Shown here in pieces: positions 8,269-16,299 of a DNA stretch of 64,000 nucleotides. How positions within the stretch are numbered: the first letter of the stretch is position 1; each line of letters begins with the position of its first letter. The DNA is taken from the NCBI RefSeq assembly GCF_001238275.1, contig NZ_LGTB01000016.1, forward strand, positions 1 through 64,000, given 5' to 3'. Under the pieces are notes generated by a model, which was given only the letters and a program-made list of their open reading frames with translations, did not search any database and was not told where the DNA came from. The translations under genes and the position numbers were made by a program. The DNA comes from Bradyrhizobium viridifuturi (GTDB lineage: Bacteria; Pseudomonadota; Alphaproteobacteria; Rhizobiales; Xanthobacteraceae).

Positions 8269-9421
8269 CGCTCCCTTCCAATTCTAGGCCATCGAACAAA
8301 CGCCGCAGTTCGATGCGGTCCAAGTGAAGCATGCGGGCGAGTTGGCCCTCGCTTAGCATTCCACGGCGCCAGGCTTCCCCCGCGAGAAGGGCAAGCCGAA
8401 GCGTGGTTGGCCTATCCGCATCTGCTTTGTGGACGTCGGGACCCGTCAGGTCGCCCAATACTTGAACGACCTGCTGATCACTGATGCCTCCATTCACTTG
8501 AAACCAGTCCCACGTGCCGGCCTTCGCCAGCTTAAGCTCCTCCAGTCGTCTGACTATCGCTTCACGTGAGACGCCAAAAAAATGGGCGAGAACGATGACA
8601 TGCCGCCGGGTCAGTTTTTCCGATCCGACAGTAATCTCCTTGAATTTCTGCATGACCGCGCGAGCAGGGGTCATGAATGCTCTGCCGAAGGTGTTGGCGT
8701 AACGCTCTTCGCGGGAGTTCTCCGTCACTCCCTCTTCCAACACCTCCGGCTCCCGCCGCGTGGAAACCAGATGGCCAAGTTCGTGCGCAGCCGTTTGCGC
8801 GCGGCGATCGCGGGGATGATTGCCATTCAGAAGAATGCAAGCACCGAGCGCCTCATCGTATGCAAATATGCCGGAGATTCCGCCATCGATGCGTCGGATG
8901 TAGACGCGCACGCCGAGTTCAAGTTCTAGCAGGGTTACAATGTCGGAGATGGGGCTCAAACCCAGCCCGAGCCGCTGCCGCAGTTCAAGGGCATCCTGCT
9001 CCGCTTGCGCCCGAACGTCACCGGGAAGAATCGGTCGTTCCGGCGGATAGTTGCGCAGCGGCTGAACGCCGAGAAGTTGCTCCAACTCCGCTTCGGCTCG
9101 GGCGAGGTTCTCCAATTGCTTTACTGCAAGTTCGACCGCCCCATCGTCTTGCTGGAACAGTTTGCGGAATTTCGGAGTAAGGTCGGCGTGAACCGCCTCC
9201 TGACGCATCAATTCGTTGATCGACATCCGGTAGAGGTGCGCGAGCTTGCGCAGCTCATCAATTCGCACCCGCCGCTGCCCCTGCTCGATTGCAACCAAGG
9301 TGGTCCGCGAAAGTCCAACCGATTCCGCCGCGTCGGCTTGCTTGAGCTTCACGCGGTCGCGCGCTTCGCGGAGCCGTTCACCGACCTCCGTTGGCGGCAT
9401 CGTATCAAGCAGACTGGTCAT
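8240..9421 (-). CDS. XRE-family HTH plus ImmA/IrrE metallopeptidase
   Basis: 393 residues. The N-terminal XRE helix-turn-helix (about residues 12-70, LREARDRVKLKQADAAESVG then LSRTTLVAIEQGQRRV) is followed by a linker and an ImmA/IrrE zinc peptidase domain with AAHELGHLV (H213, E214, H217) and a downstream acidic stretch REERYANTFGRAFM. A further C-terminal region of about 90 residues is unassigned. ATG 9421 overlaps the QueC-like gene by 17 bases; a TTG at 9442 is less likely. Family members such as ImmA and IrrE cleave or control repressors, so this protein may be sensor, autoregulator and protease of the operon. Confidence 0.9.
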   Translation of the reverse strand: MTSLLDTMPPTEVGERLREARDRVKLKQADAAESVGLSRTTLVAIEQGQRRVRIDELRKLAHLYRMSINELMRQEAVHADLTPKFRKLFQQDDGAVELAVKQLENLARAEAELEQLLGVQPLRNYPPERPILPGDVRAQAEQDALELRQRLGLGLSPISDIVTLLELELGVRVYIRRIDGGISGIFAYDEALGACILLNGNHPRDRRAQTAAHELGHLVSTRREPEVLEEGVTENSREERYANTFGRAFMTPARAVMQKFKEITVGSEKLTRRHVIVLAHFFGVSREAIVRRLEELKLAKAGTWDWFQVNGGISDQQVVQVLGDLTGPDVHKADADRPTTLRLALLAGEAWRRGMLSEGQLARMLHLDRIELRRLFDGLELEGSDADGALMPD

Positions 9422-10784
9422 TGTTCGCCCATCGCGCAACAAATGACTGCGATCCCAAGGAGTTCATGTAGCTGTTCCATTCTTCTTTATGTTGGGAAAG
9501 TAGCCGATCCAGCTTTGGAGCGATGGCCGCTTCCGGTTCGCCTAGAGAACGCGCCAATTGAAAGACCGCAAGACTGAGAGAGCGTTCCGCCGCGCGAGAT
9601 TGTTTCAAGTGTGCGAGATGATCGAGATGTAGTGTGCCAGCGATGGCATATTGCTTCTGAGCATGCGGCTTCTTGTTGTATCCTTCGGCCGCGCCCGCAT
9701 CGAAAGTGGGGGCAGAGAGGTCTTCCCAGACATAAGTCTCTGCGGGTTCAGCAAGATCGGCGGCATGAACGCTTAGTCGGCGCAGCATGCAGGCCGCACA
9801 AATACCACACTGGCGCCGATGATGATCGACCGACACATGGCGGTTGTCCTGCCAGCACGATTTGGTCTTCCACCACTCATCATTCTTGCTGTTGTTCAAT
9901 GCCATGTACGCCTTGAGCGTTTCACCTTTGGTGGACCACAGTCGCGGGAATGCGAATTCTATATCGGCACAGAGAAGCGCCTTGAAGAATGCCGTCATTT
10001 GCTTCATGAAACGGGGATGGTTGCGGTAGTCTTCATACGCCTGACCCACGGGGACAAGCGCCGGACCAAGCGCACCTTGTCCGCTCTCCGGAACGATGAC
10101 CTTGCCCGCTTTAGCAAAATATGCAGCCGATCCGCTTAGTACAGCAAATTTGAACCCGCGTGACCGGGCGCTTGATTCAGCGAAGCGAGATCCGGAGGAC
10201 TTCACCTGATACGGCAGCGTCATGAAAGGTTGCTTGCGGCCGGACGAATCTTTCGGCTGGTCTTTCCTTTTTGATCCGAGGCGGACACGGACCAGCCTAT
10301 TGCCGTATTCCTCTGCCATCAACGCGCCGACCGCACGGGAATCGAGTCCGTCGCTAAACGGAATGACCGCCTCTGCTCCTGTATCCAGATGGAATAGCTT
10401 CTGCACCGGTTCAGAAATTGGCTTCTTGCGCTTCGTGAACGTAATTTTCCACTGATCGCCCGTCAGAAGCTCGAGTGCTTCATGCAAGGTGTCAGACACA
10501 CTTTTCTGTTCCCAGATACGGAGATTGTGGACGGGCAGCCGCAGTTCAAAAGCGCGACCCCAACGCTGGGCTGGGCGGCGCTGTATGCGATCACAAAATT
10601 CGACGGATGCGGCCAACAACATGAGGTCGAAGACGACCGGTTCCCATTGCGCAAAAAAGTACGCTGCAAGATTATGCGTCTTAAAAACAAGATTAGTATC
10701 GATCTCGCAGGAGACCCGGCCTTGGCGCGGGCCTCCGCCGGCTTCATGCACATCAACTCGGACTGCGGGCAGTTCGTTGCTCAC
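9405..10784 (-). CDS. QueC-like PP-loop protein (7-cyano-7-deazaguanine synthase family, QatC-like)
   Basis: 459 residues, about twice the length of housekeeping QueC. The PP-loop is IPFSDGLDSRAV (S144-D145-G146-L147-D148-S149), a variant of the SGGxDS ATP-pyrophosphatase motif. A complete four-Cys zinc site of QueC type is present: C310, C326, C329 and C332 (KTKSC and QCGICAACMLRR). The first 140 residues and the last 120 have no assignable domain. It starts with GTG in a GTGA overlap with the upstream gene. No other queuosine genes (queD, queE, queF) are present. QueC-like proteins of this enlarged type occur in defence systems such as Qat and type IV CBASS, so a role in defence rather than in queuosine synthesis is inferred. 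Confidence 0.85.
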   Translation of the reverse strand: MSNELPAVRVDVHEAGGGPRQGRVSCEIDTNLVFKTHNLAAYFFAQWEPVVFDLMLLAASVEFCDRIQRRPAQRWGRAFELRLPVHNLRIWEQKSVSDTLHEALELLTGDQWKITFTKRKKPISEPVQKLFHLDTGAEAVIPFSDGLDSRAVGALMAEEYGNRLVRVRLGSKRKDQPKDSSGRKQPFMTLPYQVKSSGSRFAESSARSRGFKFAVLSGSAAYFAKAGKVIVPESGQGALGPALVPVGQAYEDYRNHPRFMKQMTAFFKALLCADIEFAFPRLWSTKGETLKAYMALNNSKNDEWWKTKSCWQDNRHVSVDHHRRQCGICAACMLRRLSVHAADLAEPAETYVWEDLSAPTFDAGAAEGYNKKPHAQKQYAIAGTLHLDHLAHLKQSRAAERSLSLAVFQLARSLGEPEAAIAPKLDRLLSQHKEEWNSYMNSLGSQSFVARWANNDQSA

Positions 10785-11359
10785 GGTAGGCTTACTCCGT
10801 CTTCAAGCCCTTGCTGCTTAACGGACTGGGGTTGAATGGTTGCGTCTAAGCCGCACAAGCGGCGTGCAAGCGCCGCAATCGGAGCGCTCGCGACAGCGTC
10901 TTCCATGCGGTTTCTGATACGGGTCGCCATAGCTTCGGGGCTCTGCTTGCGCAGATAATGCTCTTCTACCTGGCGGGGCCCCCGCGCCGCGCGGTTGCGC
11001 AAGGCGCTTTCGACACCATCACAAATGGCGTCGATGCCGCGCTTTCCGCTCGCCATCGATTGCATAACGTGATCGACGATCAGGCGCCGCATGGGATGTC
11101 CGGCGGAGAGATCCCTTCGTGCGGCCTCCAATTCGACTGACTTGTCTTGCCCAAACATGTCGATTTGCCGGGCATCGCCCACAATCGATCGGATAGCTCG
11201 GACGATTTCGCCGCAGCCTTCGTCGCGCCACGTCTCCTCCAAAGCCGGGACAACACGTCCAGCGACTTCATTCGGCTCAAAAGCTGCTTTGTGTGCCCAC
11301 TCCGCAAACCTCTTCCAGGCGGGCGTCATATTCAGACTTTTGTAGGGACCATCACTCAT
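10781..11359 (-). CDS. Uncharacterised 192-residue protein starting MSDGPYKSL, first gene of the QueC-like operon
   Basis: ATG 11359 is chosen because GGAGG lies six bases upstream and the promoter is just beyond; the longer frame to 11413 crosses the promoter. The protein is mostly helical and soluble, with TPAWKRFAEWAHKAAFEPNE near the N-terminus and no transmembrane segment. No catalytic motif is recognisable. The first residues, SDGPYKSLNM, look like a defined motif. Its GTGA overlap with the QueC-like gene suggests obligate co-production. By analogy with Qat, where the QueC-like enzyme acts with a small partner protein, it may be the substrate or partner of the QueC-like enzyme. That is inference. 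Confidence 0.6.
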   Translation of the reverse strand: MSDGPYKSLNMTPAWKRFAEWAHKAAFEPNEVAGRVVPALEETWRDEGCGEIVRAIRSIVGDARQIDMFGQDKSVELEAARRDLSAGHPMRRLIVDHVMQSMASGKRGIDAICDGVESALRNRAARGPRQVEEHYLRKQSPEAMATRIRNRMEDAVASAPIAALARRLCGLDATIQPQSVKQQGLEDGVSLP

Positions 11360-11370
11360 GGCGATCCTCC

Positions 11371-11407
11371 ATGTCAAAAATATAAACAAAAAATCTGACA
11401 ATGTCAA
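11371..11407 (-). promoter_or_regulatory. Near-consensus sigma-70 promoter with operator for the QueC-like operon
   Basis: On the minus strand TTGACA (11407-11402), a 17-base spacer and TATATT (11384-11379) form an almost perfect promoter. GGAGG and the ATG of the first gene follow, leaving a leader of only about 13 bases. The palindrome TGACA-t-TGTCA (11396-11406) overlaps the -35, and another TGACA lies at the presumed start site (11372-11376). This layout fits autorepression by the XRE protein of the operon. Confidence 0.75.
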
Positions 11408-11660
11408 ATTCACTATTTCTTGCTCATTTAAAGCTGAAAAACTACGTAGCGCTATCTAGACGAGTGGATACATTCCGATTTCGATGAAAGGCGACACGTT
11501 CGCAGGGGCTCGCTCGTGCCCGCCGTCGTCCTGACCGAGTTGGAGATCGATAGCGCTCTCGTGTGGATATCAGTCGCGAAAGACGAAACATCGCCGTTCG
11601 CGGTCCCCGTTGTGCTCATTCCGGTGCTGAAAGACCGGTGCTTTACCCACGAGGGCAGAG

Positions 11661-12269
11661 ATGGACCCGGAAACCCTTAAGGTTGGTGCAATCGCTATCA
11701 ATCTCGTCGTTGAAGCCTTCAAAGCCTTAAAAGCGATACTGCCCAAAGCCGAAGAATACGATCGCCGTCTGCAGAAGGACGTAGTTGTCGCGATCCGATC
11801 GCTCTACTTTACGCCTCGCGGCATCCTTAGCTTGCTACGACAGGTGGTCGACGGCGAGGAATTATCCCACAAACGGATCCAGCAGGCGCTCAATGATTTC
11901 AACGACCGGGAATGGGAAATCGCTCGTACGCTCGTTCGCATCGAGCGAACGCGACTTCATGGGGAGTTGGGCCTTAGCTTAAGCACGCTCCGCGCGCTGG
12001 ACGTTCTTAGCTCTGGGAAGGCCGGGTTGCGCCATGCCGTTCAGGAAGAAGTCAACCTATACGGCCAACACGGGGTGAAGCCGAACAAGGGTGCCGCAAA
12101 GCGCTTGATGACCGCTATCGAGAAGCTGAACGCACAAATTGAGGATATCGATGGCGTCGTGAATAACCGAGCCCGAAGCGGCCCGCCTCGGAAGCCGCCC
12201 GCTACGAAACGGGGCAAGGCCGCCAAGAAGCCGGCGCCGAAGAAGGCCCGAAAAGCTCTAAGCCCATGA
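11661..12269 (+). CDS. Hypothetical protein with basic C-terminal tail, divergent from the QueC-like operon
   Basis: 202 residues. The N-terminus is amphipathic (AIAINLVVEAFKALKAILPK, about residues 11-30). A mainly helical, charged middle follows (RTLVRIERTRLHGELGLSL). The last 30 residues are a Lys/Ala/Pro-rich basic tail (KRGKAAKKPAPKKARKAL), suggesting contact with nucleic acid or membrane. No family is recognised. It sits in the same AT-richer block about 250 bases from the operon promoter, so it may belong to the same mobile unit. Confidence 0.55.
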   Translation: MDPETLKVGAIAINLVVEAFKALKAILPKAEEYDRRLQKDVVVAIRSLYFTPRGILSLLRQVVDGEELSHKRIQQALNDFNDREWEIARTLVRIERTRLHGELGLSLSTLRALDVLSSGKAGLRHAVQEEVNLYGQHGVKPNKGAAKRLMTAIEKLNAQIEDIDGVVNNRARSGPPRKPPATKRGKAAKKPAPKKARKALSP

Positions 12270-12450
12270 GCCGGCCATGATGTTCTGGGTGGTGCGCCAA
12301 GACTTGCCCGTCGTTGCGCTGAGGGAATTGCGGTGACAGCGCACTCGAATACTTGTCGTCGCGACGATTCATCTCAATCGCGGCTTCGGTTCAACACGTG
12401 CGGGGCCGATCACGTTCGAATGACCTTTCAATTGCATACACAGTGTGCCG

Positions 12451-12747
12451 TCAATCGTGACTTGTCCGAGCAAAGCGGTGTGACTTCATCCCCTCGATAA
12501 GCTTCCTTGCTTCCCCCAACAACGCCCGCATCTCCGTCCGCTCCGCGATCGCATCCCTGGTGAACAGGCCGTGCTTGCGCGCGTTCCGGTTTGCCTTCGG
12601 CGCGCCGGATCCCTTTGCGCCGCCGTGCATACGGCAGCGCCTCTTGCCGCGCACCGCCGGCGCGCGGCACGCGTCGCCGGTGCGGGTCTTGGCGCCGCAG
12701 CGCGGGCTCGCCTGCATCGGGCCCGTCGTGCTGATGGGATCGCTCAT
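12451..12747 (-). CDS. Small HGG-motif protein (HGGxxxG, phage-like)
   Basis: 98 residues. The core RCGAKTRTGDACRAPAVRGK then RCRMHGGAKGSGAPKANRNA matches a small domain with two Cys and the CRMHGG...GAP..NRNA..HG pattern. It is often encoded beside terminase-like or mobile genes in alphaproteobacteria. Cys and His could bind zinc. The ATG overlaps the end of the upstream gene by four bases (ATGA), so the two are co-translated. Function unknown. Confidence 0.75.
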   Translation of the reverse strand: MSDPISTTGPMQASPRCGAKTRTGDACRAPAVRGKRRCRMHGGAKGSGAPKANRNARKHGLFTRDAIAERTEMRALLGEARKLIEGMKSHRFARTSHD

Positions 12748-13403
12748 GCCTGGGCGTCCTGTCTGGCATCGGCTGGCTCATGCGCTCGCCTGGCGCTCGC
12801 GGCCTTCGGCGTCCGCGTCGCGGATGCCGGGGTCTGGTCGGAGACGATCACGCTCGCATGCTGGGTGACGTTGCCGACGATGGCGTTGCCGCCGTCCTCC
12901 ACCTTCACATTCTGCACGGTGATGGCGGGCTCGCCATGGCTGCGGTAGCGGTTCAGCGCCTCGATCTGGGCGGGAAAGGTGCGGGCGAGCCGGCCGAGGG
13001 CGCGCGCCGCGCTGTCGTGCTGGGCGAGGTCGTCGGCATGCGCGAGGTGCTGGGCGCAGCGCATCGCCATCACATGCACCGAAACCATCTGCGCCACCAG
13101 CATGGCCTCGACGGCATCGCGCGGGCGAATGCTCTTCACCATCGAGAGCATGAAAGCGAGGTTGACCTCGCTGGGCTTGCCGCCGCTCACGCTGGCCCTG
13201 ACCAATTGCCTGAGGATGCCGTCCATCGCGTCGCGATCGGCGACCCCGAGCGCGTTCGCCATCAGCCGCTCGCCGAGCTTCCGGTCAGGGTGGTCGATCG
13301 CGTAGCCGCGCCGCGAGAGCTTGATGCGCGGGAGTATGGCGGCTTGCGGCTCGCCGGGGGCGGCGGCCGGCGTCGGCACGGTGAGATCGGGGGCAGTGGT
13401 CAT
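12744..13403 (-). CDS. Conserved hypothetical protein, partner of the HGG-motif protein
   Basis: 219 residues from ATG 13403, preceded by AGGGAA; the longer frame to 13790 has an arginine-rich non-protein-like extension. The middle is helical (VAQMVSVHVMAMRCAQHLAH) and the C-terminal part has ALNRYRSHGEPAITVQNVKV followed by EDGGNAIVGNV, a beta-hairpin-like pattern I recall from small phage-related proteins of rhizobia. It forms a two-gene unit with the HGG gene. Confidence 0.6.
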   Translation of the reverse strand: MTTAPDLTVPTPAAAPGEPQAAILPRIKLSRRGYAIDHPDRKLGERLMANALGVADRDAMDGILRQLVRASVSGGKPSEVNLAFMLSMVKSIRPRDAVEAMLVAQMVSVHVMAMRCAQHLAHADDLAQHDSAARALGRLARTFPAQIEALNRYRSHGEPAITVQNVKVEDGGNAIVGNVTQHASVIVSDQTPASATRTPKAASARRAHEPADARQDAQA

Positions 13404-13873
13404 GTCGATATTCCCTGGAATGCGCAGGCCGCGCGCAGGCGATCGTCCGCTGCGGGCGGCGGTGGCGATGTCGATGTGGGTTAAGGATGTCCGGCCGCGA
13501 TCGCAGCCGGCGAGCCCGCATTTGCGGGCGAGGGGGCGCCTGTGGGGCGCTTGCGCGATTTCGGAATATTGGAAATATGCCCCTGATTTGCCCGACGTGT
13601 CAAGCCGCCCGGGCGAGCGCCGGCGGCGGGCCTGCTGCTTTGCATGGGGTTGTTTTCGCGCTTTTCGCCACGCGCATCTTTTGCGGCGAGTTCCGCCACC
13701 GTCATCAGCGATGAGGCCGGCACGGCGCGGTGCGACATCTGCGCTCGCGGATCCCTGCGCGTGGCCGCCTGCGCGTCCCGCAACCCTCAATCCGAAGACA
13801 TCGGGGTGCGGATCGTTATACTGGCGACATCTTTGCGACAGGGCTCGAGACCCGCATCTGAGGACGCCACCGA
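13404..13873. other. Intergenic region without a supported gene
   Basis: About 470 bases upstream of two divergent transcription units. The text around 13545-13610 (CGGAATATTGGAAATATGCC then CTGATTTGCCCGACGTGTCA) looks like a repeated intergenic fragment of Bradyrhizobium-type genomes, from memory. No protein-like frame was found. Confidence 0.4.
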
Positions 13874-16195
13874 ATGAGCGAGACCATTGGCTACCCCGAT
13901 CCCGGCCTCGATCTGTCCGATGGTTTCAAGCCGCACACCTCGCATTGGGGCGTGTTCTCGGCGCGGCTCGGCCAGGACGGTCTCGAAGTCCGGCCCTATG
14001 GCGGCGATCCCGATCCGAACGGCATCATCGACAACTTCCCCGGCGCGCTGCGCCACCAGGCGCGCATCGGCCAGCCGGCGATCCGCCGCGGCTGGCTGGA
14101 GCGCGGCCCGGGGCCCGACGATCGCCGCGGCCGCGACGAGTTCGTCTCGGTCAGCTGGGAGCAGGCGCTCGATCTGCTCGGCGGCGAGCTTTCGCGCATT
14201 CGCGACACGGTCGGCCCCGGCGCGGTGTTCGGCGGCTCCTATGGCTGGTCGAGCGCGGGTCGCTTCCATCACGCGCAGAGCCAGGTGCATCGCTTCCTCA
14301 ACATCGCGCTCGGCGGCTATGTCCGTTCGGTGAACACCTATTCCTCCGGCGCGTCCTCGGTGCTGCTGCCGCAGATCCTCACCGGCTACGAGGACATCAC
14401 CAAGCGCAACGTCACCTGGGAGCAGATCGCGGCCGAAACCGACATCGTGCTGGCGTTCGGCGGCATGGCGCTGAAGAACTCGATGGTCGCCGGCGGCTCG
14501 ATCAGCAAGCATGTCGAGCGCGGCGCGATGCAGGCGGCGCACCGCCGCGGCTGCGAGTTCGTGCTGGTCAGCCCGCTGCGCGACGATCTCCCGGTCGAAG
14601 CCGGCGCCGAATGGCTGACGGCTGTGCCCGGCACCGACACCGCGCTGATGCTCGGCATCGTCCACACCCTGGTGGGCGAAGGCCTGCACGACCAGGCCTT
14701 CCTCGATCGCTACACCGAGGGCTGGCCGGTGTTTTTGCGCTATCTTACCGGCGAGAGCGATGGCGTGGCGAAGAGCGCCGAATGGGCCGCGTCGATCTGC
14801 GGCATCGATGCCGGCACCATCAAGGCGCTGGCGCGGCGGCTCGCCGGGCGGCGCGCGCTGATCACCGTCTCGCATTCATTGCAGCGCGCCGAGCATGGCG
14901 AGCAGCCGGTGTGGATGGGCATGGTGCTGGCGGCGGTGCTCGGCCAGATCGGCCTGCCCGGCGGCGGCTACGCCTATTCGCTCGGCGCGATCGGCTATTA
15001 CGGCCGCCGCGTCAACGACGTGCCCGGGCCGACGCTCGGCCAGGGCAAGAACGGCGTCGCCGACTTCATTCCGGTGGCGCGCATCGCCGACATGCTGCTC
15101 AATCCCGGCACCACCTATCGCTACAATGGCGAGACGCGGACCTATCCGGATATCCGCCTGGTCTATTGGGCCGGCGGCAATCCGTTCCACCATCACCAGG
15201 ACCTCAACCGCCTGCGCAAGGCGTTTGCGCGGCTCGACACGTTGGTGGTGCACGAGCTGGCCTGGACCGCGACCGCGCGCCACGCCGACATCGTGCTGCC
15301 CGCGACCATGACGCTGGAGCGCGAGGACATCGGCTATTCCACCAACGATCCCCTGATGGTCGCGATGCACCGCATCGCCGAGCCGTTCGGCCTCGCACGC
15401 GACGACTACGACATCTTCGCCGATCTCGCCGAGCGGCTCGGGGCCCGCGAGCCCTTCACCGAAGGCCGCACGTCGCGCGAGTGGCTGCAACATCTCTATG
15501 AACCGACCCGCAAGGTGCTCGCCGCGCGCGGGCTCGAGGCGCCTGATTTCGAGGAGTTCTGGGCGCGCGGCAGCCTGGTGGTGCCGCAGCATCTCGACGA
15601 TGGCGGCTCGCTGCGCCGTTTCCGCGAGGACCCGGTCGCGCGTCCGTTGCCGACGCCGAGCGGCCGCATCGAGATCTTCTCGCAGAAGATCGCAGGTCAC
15701 GGCGATGCCGATTGTCCGGGCCATCCGGTCTGGCTCGCGAAGACTGACACGCCGACACCGGATTCGCCGTGCTTCCTGGTCGCCAACCAGCCGGTGACGC
15801 GGCTGCACAGCCAGCTCGATTTCGGCGGCCATTCGCTTGACGCCAAGCATCGCGGCCGCGAGGTCGCACGCATGAACCCGCGCGATGCTGCGGCGCGCGG
15901 CATCACTGATGGCGACATCATCCGCATCTTCAATTCGCGCGGAGCATGTCTGGCCGCGGTGCATGTCACCGACGGCATCGCGCCCGGCGTGGTGCAGCTG
16001 CCGACCGGCGCCTGGTACGACCCGATGGACCCCGAGGACGAGGCGCCGCTGTGCGTCCACGGCAATCCGAACGTGCTGACGCGCGACATCGGCACGTCAT
16101 CCTTCGCGCAGGGCTGCACCGGGCAGCTGACGACGGTTCAGGTCGAACGCTTCAACGGCAATCTGCCGCCGGTCCGGGCGTTCGATCCGGCCTAG
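13874..16195 (+). CDS. Molybdopterin-dependent oxidoreductase, DMSO/biotin-sulfoxide reductase type
   Basis: 773 residues. It belongs to the Ser-ligated DMSO reductase group: GGSYGWSSAGRFHHAQSQVH near residue 117-136 and NTYSSGASSVLLP, where S157 is the expected molybdenum ligand. Later segments (VYWAGGNPFHHHQDLNRLRK, VLPATMTLEREDIG, FARGSLV-type and QPTGAWYDP-like) fit the cofactor-binding domains. There is no Fe-S cysteine motif at the N-terminus and no Tat signal, so it is probably a cytoplasmic BisC-like sulfoxide or N-oxide reductase. The exact substrate is open. It stands as a single gene. Confidence 0.88.
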   Translation: MSETIGYPDPGLDLSDGFKPHTSHWGVFSARLGQDGLEVRPYGGDPDPNGIIDNFPGALRHQARIGQPAIRRGWLERGPGPDDRRGRDEFVSVSWEQALDLLGGELSRIRDTVGPGAVFGGSYGWSSAGRFHHAQSQVHRFLNIALGGYVRSVNTYSSGASSVLLPQILTGYEDITKRNVTWEQIAAETDIVLAFGGMALKNSMVAGGSISKHVERGAMQAAHRRGCEFVLVSPLRDDLPVEAGAEWLTAVPGTDTALMLGIVHTLVGEGLHDQAFLDRYTEGWPVFLRYLTGESDGVAKSAEWAASICGIDAGTIKALARRLAGRRALITVSHSLQRAEHGEQPVWMGMVLAAVLGQIGLPGGGYAYSLGAIGYYGRRVNDVPGPTLGQGKNGVADFIPVARIADMLLNPGTTYRYNGETRTYPDIRLVYWAGGNPFHHHQDLNRLRKAFARLDTLVVHELAWTATARHADIVLPATMTLEREDIGYSTNDPLMVAMHRIAEPFGLARDDYDIFADLAERLGAREPFTEGRTSREWLQHLYEPTRKVLAARGLEAPDFEEFWARGSLVVPQHLDDGGSLRRFREDPVARPLPTPSGRIEIFSQKIAGHGDADCPGHPVWLAKTDTPTPDSPCFLVANQPVTRLHSQLDFGGHSLDAKHRGREVARMNPRDAAARGITDGDIIRIFNSRGACLAAVHVTDGIAPGVVQLPTGAWYDPMDPEDEAPLCVHGNPNVLTRDIGTSSFAQGCTGQLTTVQVERFNGNLPPVRAFDPA

Positions 16196-16299
16196 TTTCA
16201 CAGGGAGATCACGAACAAATCATCCGTCGGCGCTGGATGGCGCCGATGCGTTCGGCTACGGCATCACACATCCGCCCCCTGATTTGTGGACCCGCCGAG

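Noticed and set aside
9405..10784. Housekeeping queuosine synthesis gene queC
   Set aside because: Protein is about twice the normal length, the PP-loop is altered and neighbours are protease and nuclease genes, not queD/queE.
11516..11680. Possible 54-codon ORF starting at GTG just before the 202-residue gene
   Set aside because: No ribosome site, overlaps the next start, no homology recognised; could be a gene remnant but cannot be supported.
13321..15501. 726-codon frame overlapping the molybdoenzyme
   Set aside because: Arginine-rich sequence in another frame of the DMSO-reductase-type gene; no motifs.
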